64,000 nucleotides of DNA. It comes from Gluconacetobacter liquefaciens. Lineage in GTDB: Bacteria; Pseudomonadota; Alphaproteobacteria; Acetobacterales; Acetobacteraceae. The translations under genes were made by a program, and so were the position numbers. Shown piece after piece: positions 37,451 to 46,713 of this stretch (position 1 is the first letter of the stretch; every line of letters starts with the position of its first letter). The stretch spans positions 62,001-126,000 of the forward strand of contig NZ_QQAW01000009.1 of NCBI RefSeq assembly GCF_003350405.1, read 5' to 3'. The notes under the pieces were generated by a model. That model was given only the letters and a program-made list of their open reading frames with translations, had not been told where the DNA came from and did no database searches.

Positions 37451-38785
37451 ATGACCACGCAGATCCTGATGCCTGCCCTGTCGCCGACCATGACCGAGGG
37501 CAAACTGGCCCGCTGGCTGAAGACGCCCGGTGACCATATCGCCGCCGGTGACGTGATCGCCGAGATCGAGACCGACAAGGCGACGATGGAAGTCGAAGCC
37601 GTCGATGAAGGAACGCTGGGCGACATCCTGGTGCCGGAAGGTACGGAGCATGTCGCGGTGAATACGCCGATCGCGAACCTGCAATCGGACGGTGCGGAAG
37701 CCGCGCCGGCCACCAAGGCCGCTGCTCCGGCCGCGCCGCAGGCCGCTCCAACCTCGGCCCAGGCCGCGCCGGCTACACCGACGGTCGCGCCCGAAAAGGA
37801 ATGGGGCGAGGCGGTCGAGATCACGGTGCGCGAAGCCCTGCGCGACGCCATGGCCGCCGAACTGCGGCGGGATGAGGACGTGTTCCTGATCGGCGAGGAA
37901 GTCGCGCAATACCAGGGGGCCTACAAGGTCTCGCAGGGGTTGCTGGACGAATTCGGCGAGAAGCGCGTGATCGACACGCCGATCACCGAACATGGCTTTA
38001 CCGGCATGGCTGTCGGCGCTGCGCTGACGGGGCTGAAGCCCATTGTGGAATTCATGACCATGAATTTCGCGATGCAGGCGATCGACCACATCATCAATTC
38101 AGCGGCCAAGACGCGCTACATGTCGGGCGGACAGATTTCCTGCCCGATCGTCTTCCGTGGCCCAAATGGTGCCGCCGCCCGTGTGGGCGCCCAGCATTCG
38201 CAATGCTATGCGAGCTGGTACGGCCATGTGCCGGGCCTGAAGGTGGTGGCGCCCTGGTCGTCGGCCGATGCCAAGGGGCTGCTGCGGGCCGCGATCCGCG
38301 ATCCGAACCCGGTGATCGTGCTGGAAAACGAGATCCTGTACGGCCAGAAATTCCCGTGCCCGGTCGATGATGATTTCATCCTGCCGATCGGCCGCGCCAA
38401 GATCGAGCGCGAGGGGACGGACGTCACCATCGTCGCCTTCTCGATCATGGTCGGCACCGCGCTGGAAGCCGCCGCGATTCTGGCCGAGCAGGGGATTTCG
38501 GCCGAAGTGATCAATCTGCGGACCATCCGCCCGCTGGATACCGAGACGATCGTCGCCAGCGTGAAGAAGACCAGCCGCCTCGTTTGCGTCGAGGAAGGCT
38601 GGCCCTTTGCCGGGATCGGCGCGGAAGTGGCGATGCAGGTCATCGAACATGCGTTCGATTATCTCGATGCACCGCCTGCGCGGGTCGCCGGGGCCGATGT
38701 GCCGATGCCCTTCGCCGCAAATCTGGAAAAGCTGGCCCTCCCGAACCCGACCTGGGTGGTGGATGCGGTCCGCAAGCTGGTCTGA
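37451..38785 (+). CDS. pdhB: Pyruvate dehydrogenase E1 component, beta subunit, with N-terminal lipoyl domain
   Basis: A 444-residue protein. Residues ~1-78 are a lipoyl domain with the modified lysine in [13 protein letters not shown] (Lys43). An Ala/Pro linker (~80-117) leads to the transketolase-type E1-beta domain ([71 protein letters not shown]). A lipoyl domain on E1-beta is known from alphaproteobacteria such as Zymomonas and rhizobia. Its coding DNA is near-identical in blocks to the lipoyl domain of pdhC. pdhA ends 3 bp upstream. Confidence 0.96.
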   Translation: MTTQILMPALSPTMTEGKLARWLKTPGDHIAAGDVIAEIETDKATMEVEAVDEGTLGDILVPEGTEHVAVNTPIANLQSDGAEAAPATKAAAPAAPQAAPTSAQAAPATPTVAPEKEWGEAVEITVREALRDAMAAELRRDEDVFLIGEEVAQYQGAYKVSQGLLDEFGEKRVIDTPITEHGFTGMAVGAALTGLKPIVEFMTMNFAMQAIDHIINSAAKTRYMSGGQISCPIVFRGPNGAAARVGAQHSQCYASWYGHVPGLKVVAPWSSADAKGLLRAAIRDPNPVIVLENEILYGQKFPCPVDDDFILPIGRAKIEREGTDVTIVAFSIMVGTALEAAAILAEQGISAEVINLRTIRPLDTETIVASVKKTSRLVCVEEGWPFAGIGAEVAMQVIEHAFDYLDAPPARVAGADVPMPFAANLEKLALPNPTWVVDAVRKLV

Positions 38786-38797
38786 GGAACGCGCGCC

Positions 38798-40066
38798 ATG
38801 TCCGTGAACATCCTGATGCCGGCTTTATCGCCGACCATGACCGAGGGCAAACTGGCCCGTTGGCTGAAGAAGGAAGGCGAGGCTATCGCCTCTGGCGACG
38901 TGATCGCCGAGATCGAGACCGACAAGGCGACGATGGAGGTCGAAGCCGTCGATGAGGGGACGCTGGGTCGTATCCTGGTCGAGGCCGGGACCGAAGGCGT
39001 TAAGGTGAATGCGCCGATCGCCATTCTGGTGGCGGACGGTGAGGCGGTGCCCGATGGGGCGCCGACCGCCGCGGCACCGGAAGCGGCTTCTACCGCCCCT
39101 GCGGCGTCGCCGGTCGTGGCATCGGCTAAGTCGGCAGCCGCGCCGGCTCCTGCTCCGGCTGCCGAGGCCGCGCCCAAGGCGGGGCGGGTCTTTGCTTCAC
39201 CGCTTGCTCGACGTATCGCGGCCCAGAAGGGTGTCGATCTGGTTACGGTGAAGGGCAGTGGCCCGAATGGCCGCATCGTGCGCCGCGATGTCGAGGCGGC
39301 TGTGGCCGCGCCGGTTGCCGCGCCGGCTGCTCCCAAGGTCGTGCCGCAGTCGACGCCGACGATCGACGTGCCGCATACGGCGGTGCCGAATTCTTCGGTG
39401 CGCAAGGTCATCGCCCGCCGGCTGACCGAGGCGAAATCGACTATTCCGCATTTCTACGTCGCCATGGACGTGGAACTGGATGCGTTGCTGGCCCTGCGCG
39501 CTCAGCTCAATGCGTCCTCGCCAGCCGAAGGGCCGGGGGCGTTCAAGCTGTCGGTCAACGACCTGCTGATCAAGGCTGTTGCCGTCACGCTGCGGCGGGT
39601 GCCGAAGGTCAATGCGTCCTACACCGAGGACGCGACCATCCTGTATGACGATGTCGATGTCTCGGTCGCGGTGTCGGTGCCCGATGGGCTGATCACGCCG
39701 ATCATCCGCAATGCCGACCGCAAGTCGCTGAGCCAGATCAGCAACGAGGCGAAGGAGCTGATCGCCCGTGCTCGCGCCGGCAAGCTGAAGCCGCAGGAAT
39801 TCCAGGGCGGTTCGTTCTCGATCTCGAACATGGGCATGTATGGGGTCAAGGAATTCTCGGCCATCATCAATCCGCCGCAGGCCGCCATTCTGGCCATCGC
39901 GGCGGGCGAGAAGCGGGCGGTGGTGAAGGGCGATGCGCTCGCGATCGCCACCGTCATGACGGTAACGCTGTCGGTCGATCATCGCGTGGTCGACGGCGCC
40001 CTGGCAGCCGAATGGGTCGCTGCCTTCCGCTCGGTGGTCGAATCGCCGCTTAGCCTCGTCGTCTGA
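38798..40066 (+). CDS. pdhC: Dihydrolipoyllysine acetyltransferase (PDH E2)
   Basis: A 422-residue E2 core with one lipoyl domain (Lys43 in [12 protein letters not shown]), a peripheral-subunit-binding domain (ASPLARRIAAQKGVDLVTV; SGPNGRIVRRDVEAAV) and a catalytic domain (STIPHFYVAMDVELDAL; SFSISNMGMYGVKEFSAIINPPQAAILA) ending in the active site DHRVVDGALAAEW. It transfers acetyl groups from lipoyl-lysine to CoA. Pro/Ala linkers join domains. It follows pdhB by 12 bp, and a hairpin separates it from lpdA. Confidence 0.97.
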   Translation: MSVNILMPALSPTMTEGKLARWLKKEGEAIASGDVIAEIETDKATMEVEAVDEGTLGRILVEAGTEGVKVNAPIAILVADGEAVPDGAPTAAAPEAASTAPAASPVVASAKSAAAPAPAPAAEAAPKAGRVFASPLARRIAAQKGVDLVTVKGSGPNGRIVRRDVEAAVAAPVAAPAAPKVVPQSTPTIDVPHTAVPNSSVRKVIARRLTEAKSTIPHFYVAMDVELDALLALRAQLNASSPAEGPGAFKLSVNDLLIKAVAVTLRRVPKVNASYTEDATILYDDVDVSVAVSVPDGLITPIIRNADRKSLSQISNEAKELIARARAGKLKPQEFQGGSFSISNMGMYGVKEFSAIINPPQAAILAIAAGEKRAVVKGDALAIATVMTVTLSVDHRVVDGALAAEWVAAFRSVVESPLSLVV

Positions 40067-40072
40067 ACCGCT

Positions 40073-40095
40073 GTGGCCCGGCTTGTCCGGGCCAC
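40073..40095 (+). terminator. Stem-loop between pdhC and lpdA
   Basis: GTGGCCCGG (40073-40081) and CCGGGCCAC (40087-40095) pair perfectly around CTTGT, then GGGCTTTTC follows. It lies 6 bp after pdhC and may partly terminate transcription, lowering lpdA expression, or stabilise the upstream pdhABC mRNA. Confidence 0.6.
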
Positions 40096-40137
40096 GGGCT
40101 TTTCTGCACCGGCATCCTGCTCCGGGAACGTACATCA

Positions 40138-41547
40138 ATGAACAAGACAGAATTCGATCTCGTCGTCGTCGGCGGCGGTCCCGGCGGGTATGTCGCCGCG
40201 ATTCGCGCCGCCCAGCTTGGGCTCAAGGCCGCAGTGGTCGAGGCCAATCATCTGGGCGGAATCTGCCTCAACTGGGGCTGCATCCCGACCAAGGCGCTGC
40301 TGCGCGCGTCCGAGATCAATCACCTGCTGCACCATCTGGGCGAATTCGGCTTCGCGGCCGACAATGTGCGGTTCGACCTGCAAAAGGTGGTCAAGCGTTC
40401 GCGCCAGGTGGCCGGCCAGCTTTCCTCTGGCGTCGGGCATCTGCTGAAGAAGAACAAGGTCACGGTCTTCGACGGGTTCGGGGCGCTGGCGGGCAAGGAT
40501 GGCAGTCGCCGCCTGCTGTCCGTGACCAAGGACGGCAAGCCCGTTGCGACGCTGAGTGCGCAGAACATCATCCTGGCGACCGGTGCGCGGGCCCGCGTGC
40601 TGCCGGGGCTGGAGCCTGACGGCAAGCTGATCTGGTCCTATCGCGAGGCGATGGTGCCGACCGAAATGCCGAAATCGCTGCTGGTGATCGGCTCCGGCGC
40701 GATCGGTATCGAGTTCGCCTCGTTCTATCGCAACATGGGCGCCGAGGTGACGGTCGTCGAAGTGCTGGACCGCATCCTGCCGGTCGAGGACGAGGAAATC
40801 AGCGCGCTGGCGCACAAGGCGTTCGTCAAGCAGGGCATGACGATCCTGACGGGGGCCAAGCTCGGCCCGATCACCAAGGGCGCCAATAATGTGAGCCTGT
40901 CGGTCGAAGCCGGCGGCAAGACGCACGCCATTACCGTGGACCGCGTGATTTCGGCGGTGGGCATTGTGGGCAATGTCGAGAATCTCGGCCTGGAAGGCAC
41001 TGCCGTCACCGTTGAGCGGACGCATGTGAAGGTCGATGCGACATGCTTCACCGGTGAGCCGGGCATCTATGCCATCGGCGATCTGGCCGGCCCGCCATGG
41101 CTGGCGCACAAGGCGAGCCATGAAGGGGTGATGTGCGTGGAGGCGATCGCCGGGCGGCATGTCCACCCGATCGACCCGCTGAATATCCCCGGCTGCACCT
41201 ATTGCCGGCCGCAGATCGCCTCGGTCGGTCTGACCGAGGCCCGCGCCAAGGAGGCCGGGCACAAGGTGCGCGTCGGCCGCTTCCCGTTCATCGGCAATGG
41301 CAAGGCGATTGCGATGGGCGAGCCAGAGGGGCTGGTCAAGACGGTGTTCGACGCCGAAACCGGCGAATTGCTGGGCGCGCACATGATCGGTGCCGAGGTG
41401 ACGGAAATGATCCAGGGCTATGTCATTGCCCGTACATCGGAACTGACCGATGCGGAACTTAAGGAAACGGTCTTTCCGCATCCCACCATCTCGGAAGCGA
41501 TGCATGAGGCGGTGCTGGCAGCCTATGACGGGGCGCTGCACATCTGA
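40138..41547 (+). CDS. lpdA: Dihydrolipoyl dehydrogenase (PDH E3)
   Basis: A 469-residue flavoprotein that reoxidises dihydrolipoyl groups with NAD+. The FAD fold VVVGGGPGGYVAAIRAAQLG, redox cysteines Cys43 and Cys48 in GGICLNWGCIPTKALL, the NAD fold VIGSGAIGIEFASFY, GIYAIGDLAGPPWLAHKA and the C-terminal HPTISEAMHEAVLAA with the catalytic His-Glu dyad are all present. It completes the pyruvate dehydrogenase set and may also serve other 2-oxoacid dehydrogenases. Confidence 0.97.
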   Translation: MNKTEFDLVVVGGGPGGYVAAIRAAQLGLKAAVVEANHLGGICLNWGCIPTKALLRASEINHLLHHLGEFGFAADNVRFDLQKVVKRSRQVAGQLSSGVGHLLKKNKVTVFDGFGALAGKDGSRRLLSVTKDGKPVATLSAQNIILATGARARVLPGLEPDGKLIWSYREAMVPTEMPKSLLVIGSGAIGIEFASFYRNMGAEVTVVEVLDRILPVEDEEISALAHKAFVKQGMTILTGAKLGPITKGANNVSLSVEAGGKTHAITVDRVISAVGIVGNVENLGLEGTAVTVERTHVKVDATCFTGEPGIYAIGDLAGPPWLAHKASHEGVMCVEAIAGRHVHPIDPLNIPGCTYCRPQIASVGLTEARAKEAGHKVRVGRFPFIGNGKAIAMGEPEGLVKTVFDAETGELLGAHMIGAEVTEMIQGYVIARTSELTDAELKETVFPHPTISEAMHEAVLAAYDGALHI

Positions 41548-41674
41548 ATGGAGAAGCCGGGAGGCTGCTCCAGAGCTTTTGATCGCCGGCGCGCGGGGAG
41601 GGGGGATGTTTGCTTGACGCGCCCCCCGCGACGTTCCACTTCTGGCTGTCTGTCTGCTTTATGGGTTCTGCCTT

Positions 41675-42664
41675 ATGTCCACGCGCGTGGTGATCGACCA
41701 TAGAAAAGGCGGTGCGCTGCTCCGTCATCCCGAGAAGGCGCATCGGCCGGACAACCCCATCGCCCGCAAGCCGGACTGGATCCGCGTCAAGGCGCCCAAT
41801 CATCCGGTCTATCACGAGACCCGTGCCCTGATGCGCGAGCAGAAGCTGGTGACGGTGTGCGAGGAAGCGGCGTGCCCGAATATCGGCGAATGCTGGTCGC
41901 AGCGCCACGCCACCATGATGATCATGGGCGAGATCTGCACCCGTGCCTGCGCCTTCTGCAACGTCACCACCGGGATGCCCAACCCGCTGGATGACGGCGA
42001 GCCGGAGCGCGTGGGCGAAGCCGTGGCCAAGCTGGGCCTCCGCCATGTCGTCATTACCTCGGTCGATCGCGACGATCTGCCCGATGGCGGGGCCGCGCAT
42101 TTTGCCCGCGTCATCGGCGCGGTGCGCGCGGCGTCGCCCACGACCACGATCGAGATCCTGACCCCGGATTTCCTGCGCAAGCCGGCGTCGTTGGAAGTGG
42201 TCGTGGCGGCGCGCCCGGATGTGTTCAACCATAATCTGGAAACCGTGCCGCGGCTGTACACCTCCATCCGCCCCGGCGCGCGCTATTATCAGTCACTGCG
42301 GCTGCTGGATGACGTGAAGCGCCATGACCCGTCGATCTTCACCAAATCCGGTCTGATGGTCGGGCTGGGTGAAGAACGGCCCGAGATCCTGCAGGTGATG
42401 GACGATCTGCGGGTGGCGGATGTCGATTTCATCACGCTGGGCCAGTATCTTCAGCCGACGGTGAAGCATGCGCCGGTCAAGCATTTCGTGACGCCGGACG
42501 AATTCGCCGATTATGCCGCGATGGCGCGGGCCAAGGGGTTCCTGCAAGTGAGCGCCTCGCCGCTGACCCGGTCCTCGTACCATGCCGATTCCGACTTCGC
42601 CGAACTGCGCGCGGCGCGCGAGGCGAAGCTGGCGGCGGTACGCAGCGGGGCGGAGAGCGTCTGA
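41675..42664 (+). CDS. lipA: Lipoyl synthase
   Basis: A 329-residue radical-SAM enzyme inserting two sulfurs into octanoyl-lysine. Both [4Fe-4S] sets are visible: Cys62, Cys67, Cys73 in [14 protein letters not shown] (sacrificial cluster) and Cys88, Cys92, Cys95 in [10 protein letters not shown]. The C-terminal RSSYHAD motif is also present. Placement after lpdA links cofactor synthesis to the pdh lipoyl domains. It overlaps ratA by one base (TGATG). Confidence 0.97.
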   Translation: MSTRVVIDHRKGGALLRHPEKAHRPDNPIARKPDWIRVKAPNHPVYHETRALMREQKLVTVCEEAACPNIGECWSQRHATMMIMGEICTRACAFCNVTTGMPNPLDDGEPERVGEAVAKLGLRHVVITSVDRDDLPDGGAAHFARVIGAVRAASPTTTIEILTPDFLRKPASLEVVVAARPDVFNHNLETVPRLYTSIRPGARYYQSLRLLDDVKRHDPSIFTKSGLMVGLGEERPEILQVMDDLRVADVDFITLGQYLQPTVKHAPVKHFVTPDEFADYAAMARAKGFLQVSASPLTRSSYHADSDFAELRAAREAKLAAVRSGAESV

Positions 42665-43161
42665 TGCCGACGCATGCGGAACGTCGCCTGATTGCCTATG
42701 CGCCGGAGCAGTTGTTCGACCTGGTGGCCGATGTCGGCAAATATCCGCAATTCCTGCCCTGGTGCGCCGCCGCGCGGGTGCGCACCCGCACCGAGACCGA
42801 ACTGGTGGCCGATCTGACGATCGGCTTCGGTCCGTTCCGCGAGACGTTTACCAGCCGCGTGGACCTCGAACATCCCACGCGCATCCGCGTGCGCTATGAA
42901 AGAGGGCCGTTCCGTTACCTGAACAATGTCTGGACCTTTACGCCGGACCCACGGGGTTGCCTGGTCGATTTCTTCGTCGATTTCGAGTTCCGCTCGCGCC
43001 TGTTGCAGGCGGCGATCGGGGTGGTGTTCAACGAGGCCGTGCGCTTGATGGTCTCGGCCTTCATCCGGCGGGCGCGTGATATCTATGGGCCGCCGCCCGC
43101 GACCGAGAAGCCATTGGCGCAGCCCACGAATGCGCAGCCAGCCGGAACCGGAGGTGCCTGA
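42664..43161 (+). CDS. RatA/Coq10-type START-domain protein
   Basis: A 165-residue SRPBCC/START-fold protein. ERRLIAYAPEQLFDLVADVGKYPQFLPWC (blocks YAPEQLFDLVADV, YPQFLPWC) and VDFFVDFEFRSRLLQ and FNEAVRLMVSAFIRRA fit the family shared by yeast Coq10 (ubiquinone chaperone) and E. coli RatA (ribosome-associated). In alphaproteobacteria next to lipA, a quinone-binding role is the likelier one. The C-terminal ~20 residues are Pro/Ala-rich. Confidence 0.85.
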   Translation: MPTHAERRLIAYAPEQLFDLVADVGKYPQFLPWCAAARVRTRTETELVADLTIGFGPFRETFTSRVDLEHPTRIRVRYERGPFRYLNNVWTFTPDPRGCLVDFFVDFEFRSRLLQAAIGVVFNEAVRLMVSAFIRRARDIYGPPPATEKPLAQPTNAQPAGTGGA

Positions 43162-43262
43162 AGGACGTTGGCATTGGCGCAAGGTGGTATGATGGCCCCG
43201 GGCCGTCATGACGCCGCGTGCCCGCATGTGGGCGCGTCCCAGCCTTTGGAGGAACGATCGTG

Positions 43263-43598
43263 ATGAAATTGTCTTTCGGTCCGATGATTGTCGCCGCAGC
43301 CCTGGTTGTCGGTACGCCGGTCCTCGCGGAGCCTTACCACCACCATCATCATCACCATAAAGACCATCAGGAAGCGGCCACGGGATCGTCCACGACCGAT
43401 GATCTGAACGCCAAGAGCCTCGCCACCGCCCGCGCCGGCAATCCGCCGCCACCCGAGGCGTCGGTCCCGCCCGGCGCCGTTCCGTCCGGGGTCGTTCCTC
43501 CTGGCACTGAGCCTACCGCAACCGTTCCTGCGGGAACCGGGACGATTTCGCCGCCTACCCCGTCGGCGCCCACGATGCCGGAGCGTTCGCCGCAGTAA
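43263..43598 (+). CDS. Small secreted His- and Pro-rich protein
   Basis: A 111-residue protein from ATG 43263 after GGAGGAA; GTG 43260 is in frame. A signal peptide (GPMIVAAALVVGTPVLA) precedes seven consecutive histidines (EPYHHHHHHHKDHQ), then a Pro/Val/Gly/Thr repeat region built from units like VPPGAVPSG and VPPGTEPT. The histidine run could bind Ni, Zn or Cu. I do not recognise a family. It stands alone after ratA and ends at a hairpin facing the cinA-like gene. Confidence 0.6.
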   Translation: MKLSFGPMIVAAALVVGTPVLAEPYHHHHHHHKDHQEAATGSSTTDDLNAKSLATARAGNPPPPEASVPPGAVPSGVVPPGTEPTATVPAGTGTISPPTPSAPTMPERSPQ

Positions 43599-43625
43599 GC
43601 CTGGCCATCCAGACAGGCATTTCGG

Positions 43626-43649
43626 TCCGGCCTTGAGGGTCGGGCCGGA
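43626..43649. terminator. Hairpin between the His-rich gene and the CinA-like gene
   Basis: TCCGGCC (43626-43632) and GGCCGGA (43643-43649) form a stem around a 10-nt loop, followed by ACGATTTTC. It lies between two converging stops and ends at least the His-rich transcript. Confidence 0.55.
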
Positions 43650-43656
43650 ACGATTT

Positions 43657-44163
43657 TCATGTGGCGTCCGTCAGTTCCGTCAGCAGGTCCAAAGCCTGTT
43701 CGACGGCCTGTCGGCGAATGGTTTCCCGATCGCCGGTGAAGTGGCGGGAGACGGTGCTGCCTTCGCCGTCGCGGCGGATGGCCCCGAACCAGACCAGCCC
43801 GACCGGTTTTTCCGCCGAACCGCCGCCTGGGCCGGCAATGCCGGTAATGGAGACCGCGAGATCGGCATCCGGTGCGTGGGCCAGCGCTCCCCGCGCCATG
43901 GACGCCGCGACTTCGGCGCTGACCGCCCCGTGACGGGCCAGCAGCGTCGGCGGAACGCCCAGCAGCGCGGTTTTCATCGCGTTCGAGTAGGTGACGAATC
44001 CGCCTTCGATCATCTCCGATGATCCCGCGTGATGGGTCAGTGCGGCGGCGACCAGTCCGCCGGTGCAGCTTTCAGCGGTGACGGCCCGCACGCCAGCGTG
44101 GCGCATCCGGTCCAGCACATCCGCCGCCTGGGCCAATAATGTTTCGTTCAGCATGGACGTCAT
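43657..44163 (-). CDS. CinA-type nicotinamide-nucleotide amidohydrolase (PncC-like)
   Basis: A 168-residue protein from ATG 44163 (ATG 44154 and GTG 44175 are alternatives). The motif VTAESCTGGLVAAALTHHAGSSEM, GGFVTYSNAMKTALLGV, VSAEVAASMARGAL and AVSITGIAGPGGGSAEKPVG is the stand-alone C-terminal CinA domain, which deamidates NMN in the pyridine nucleotide salvage cycle. It lies 19 bp after pgpA in the same direction. The lipA-ratA-cinA grouping is common in alphaproteobacteria. Confidence 0.9.
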   Translation of the reverse strand: MTSMLNETLLAQAADVLDRMRHAGVRAVTAESCTGGLVAAALTHHAGSSEMIEGGFVTYSNAMKTALLGVPPTLLARHGAVSAEVAASMARGALAHAPDADLAVSITGIAGPGGGSAEKPVGLVWFGAIRRDGEGSTVSRHFTGDRETIRRQAVEQALDLLTELTDAT

Positions 44164-44182
44164 GAGGCACCCCACGAGGCTT

Positions 44183-44662
44183 TCAGGCCATGACGATCAG
44201 CATCCGCGCGGTTGCGAGAAGCAGGGCCGCGATGATGCCGGCCACGATATCGTCGCCCATGATGCCGATTGCATCATGTCGCCGGTCGAACCAGCCGACG
44301 GGACCGGGCTTGGTGATGTCGAACAGCCTGAACAGCGCGAAAGCGAGCAGCAGCCAGAGGATATCGAGCCGGTCGAGCCATAGCGGGTCCACCGGCATGG
44401 GGCCAAACGTCAGCGGGAACATCGCGATCCACATGCCCGCGACTTCATCGATCACGATCCACTGATGGTCCTCGCCATCGCTGACCCGCGCCGTCGCCAT
44501 ATAGCCAATCGCACAGCAGAGCAGGATCGCCACGCCCATGACGAAAGGGTGGGGCAGGAACAGCAGGCCGAAGACGAGCGCCGCCAGGGAACCGACCGTC
44601 CCCGGTGCGACGGGCGAAAAGCCGCAGCCACCGAAACTGGCGACAAGGCGGGCAGGGGTCAT
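44183..44662 (-). CDS. pgpA: Phosphatidylglycerophosphatase A
   Basis: A 159-residue inner-membrane phosphatase that makes phosphatidylglycerol. SFGGCGFSPVAPGTVGSLAAL, the metal-site motif IVIDEVAGMWIAM and LFRLFDITKPGPVGWFDRR, HDAIGIMGDDIVAG are PgpA hallmarks, with four hydrophobic helices. The start overlaps the lytic transglycosylase stop by four bases. PG is the substrate of the cardiolipin synthase also in this window. Confidence 0.94.
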   Translation of the reverse strand: MTPARLVASFGGCGFSPVAPGTVGSLAALVFGLLFLPHPFVMGVAILLCCAIGYMATARVSDGEDHQWIVIDEVAGMWIAMFPLTFGPMPVDPLWLDRLDILWLLLAFALFRLFDITKPGPVGWFDRRHDAIGIMGDDIVAGIIAALLLATARMLIVMA

Positions 44663-46692
44663 GGAGAAGCCTCCGATCCGGGTCCGGAGGCCAGGGCCTG
44701 GTAGACGGCCAGGTTTTCCTCCACGCGCTGGATATAGCTGCGGGTTTCGGCAAACGGAATGCTCTCGATCCAGTCGAGCATGGCGGTGGGCGTGGGGTCG
44801 GCATGCGCAGGGTCGCCAACCGAGGCCAGCCACTGGTCAGTGCGGTGCGGCCCGGCATTGTAGGCCGCCAGGACATAGGGAATCGCTCCGTCGAACTTGC
44901 GCATCAGCCGGGAGAGATAAGCGGTGCCGATTCGCATGTTCAGCCTCGGGTCGGTGAGGCTGGCACCAGTCACCGTGCCGGTCGCCAGGCCAGCCCAACG
45001 CGACACGTCCCGCGCCGCGCCCGGCAGAAGCTGCATCAGCCCGTAGGCCCCAGCCGGACTGACGATGCCGGGATCGAAACTGCTTTCCTGCCGGATCACC
45101 GCCATGACGAAGCCAGCAGGCAATTCCTCCGGGAGAGTGGCCCGGAACGGCGTTGGCCAGCCGAGCGGCAGGAGCGCGATTCCGTCACGGCCCGCGCGGC
45201 GGGTAATCGCCACCGCCACGTCGGGCATGCCCAGCCGCACCGCGAGCATCGCGGCGAGGGCATGGCCGACGGCATTATCCTGACGCGAATCCTGCAACAG
45301 CAGGAAGTCGCGCGCATGGGGCAGGTCGCCCTGGGCAGCCAGAAGCCGGGCCGCCTGCACCAGATCGCTGGCCTCGAAACGGTGCATGTCGTCGTTGGTC
45401 CACGTCGGCATGGGCACGCTGTCCAGCCGGTCGCGAACCAGCGCGCCGGAGCGTTCGGGAAATAGCAGGGGACTGGCCGCGTCCCCATCCAGTCGCGACA
45501 GCGCCATCTGGCCGTAGAAGGTGCCGGGCATGGCGGCGGCCTGCTGCCATGCTGTGCGCGCGCCCTTGGTGTCGCCGGCCTCCTCCAGCGCGCGACCGGT
45601 CCAGTACAGGCCGCGACTGCGTTTGATCAGTGCGCGGGAGGTGCAGAGTGATCGGAACCGTTCCGCGGCACGTTTCGGGTCGTGCAGACGGCGCAGCAGA
45701 ATCCAGCCGGCCAGGAAATCGGCATCGTTCCGGGCGGCCAGGCTCATGTCGCTGGTCGTGACCGCCAGAGACAGCGCTTCCTGATCGCGGCCGGCCAGCA
45801 GCATTTCATGCGCCAGCGAATCCCGTTCGCTCCAGAAGGAGGGCAGGGGCATGCGCCTCTCGGCCGCGAGGCCGGATTGCGGCCAGAGGGCGGCGGCCTC
45901 GTCGGCCTGTCCCGTTCGCCGCAGCCAGCGCAGCCGGTCCAGGATCAGGATCGGGTCATCGGCCTGCGAGGGTGGTACGGTCGCCAGCGCGGACATTCCG
46001 GCGGACGCGCCGGAATCGGGCCGGGCGGTTCGCAAGGCAAGCCGGGCCAGCGCCAGCGCCCGCCGCGCCAGGGGCAACCGGGCGGCCTGCCTGCGAGCGG
46101 CATCCGCATGGCCGTTCAGTTCCTGGCGGTTGAACCGTTGCCACTGGTCGTCTTCCGTGAACGCGGAGCCGAAGACTGCCAGAAACGGGCCCTCATCGGT
46201 CGCCCGGTCGTTTCCCGCCACCCAGGCCTGTCGGGCATGGGCCATCAGGCCGGGCGGTGGCGCAGGCAGGCGGGCGCAGGCCACCAGAGCGGGGGCGGAG
46301 GTGAGCGGCAGCGTGGTGCAGGCCCGTGCCAGGGCGCCGTCATCGACGGGGGCCTGTGCCATCAGGCTCTGGACGCGGTCCAGCATCGCCGCGCGACGGG
46401 GCCACGTCGGCTGCTGGTCGAGGAAGGCCAGATAGTCGCTGATGCTCCCGCCTTCGGGAGAGAGGAGATGCAGGTAGGTCTCGACCCGTGCCGCCACGTC
46501 GCCCGACGCCGGAGACAGGGTGGGTGCGGCGGCCATGTCGCTGGCGATATCACGGGCGGTAGCGGGGGAAGACAGGCAGGAGAGGACCATCCACGCCGCG
46601 ATGCCCGCGACGCGCGCAAGACCGCCCCAGGAGCGCGATGGAACGCGACGCTGGGCGGGTGGCGTAGCGAATGGCGGCATGGTGGGCCTCAT
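44659..46692 (-). CDS. Soluble lytic murein transglycosylase, Slt70 type
   Basis: A 677-residue periplasmic enzyme cleaving peptidoglycan to 1,6-anhydro ends. A signal segment (AGIAAWMVLSCLSSPATA) leads to a long helical superhelix and a C-terminal SLT domain with the catalytic glutamate in VIRQESSFDPGIVSPAGAYG, LMQLLPGAARDVSRWAG, DPRLNMRIGTAYLSRLMRKF and LAAYNAGPHRTDQWL. The layout matches Slt70. pgpA begins inside its last codons. Confidence 0.9.
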   Translation of the reverse strand: MRPTMPPFATPPAQRRVPSRSWGGLARVAGIAAWMVLSCLSSPATARDIASDMAAAPTLSPASGDVAARVETYLHLLSPEGGSISDYLAFLDQQPTWPRRAAMLDRVQSLMAQAPVDDGALARACTTLPLTSAPALVACARLPAPPPGLMAHARQAWVAGNDRATDEGPFLAVFGSAFTEDDQWQRFNRQELNGHADAARRQAARLPLARRALALARLALRTARPDSGASAGMSALATVPPSQADDPILILDRLRWLRRTGQADEAAALWPQSGLAAERRMPLPSFWSERDSLAHEMLLAGRDQEALSLAVTTSDMSLAARNDADFLAGWILLRRLHDPKRAAERFRSLCTSRALIKRSRGLYWTGRALEEAGDTKGARTAWQQAAAMPGTFYGQMALSRLDGDAASPLLFPERSGALVRDRLDSVPMPTWTNDDMHRFEASDLVQAARLLAAQGDLPHARDFLLLQDSRQDNAVGHALAAMLAVRLGMPDVAVAITRRAGRDGIALLPLGWPTPFRATLPEELPAGFVMAVIRQESSFDPGIVSPAGAYGLMQLLPGAARDVSRWAGLATGTVTGASLTDPRLNMRIGTAYLSRLMRKFDGAIPYVLAAYNAGPHRTDQWLASVGDPAHADPTPTAMLDWIESIPFAETRSYIQRVEENLAVYQALASGPGSEASP

Positions 46693-46713
46693 GTCAGCAG
46701 GCGTGGCGCACGA

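Noticed and set aside
35996-38089. Open frame of ~697 codons antisense to pdhA and pdhB
   Set aside because: It crosses the regulator-pdhA promoter region and two conserved genes, with no recognisable protein family.
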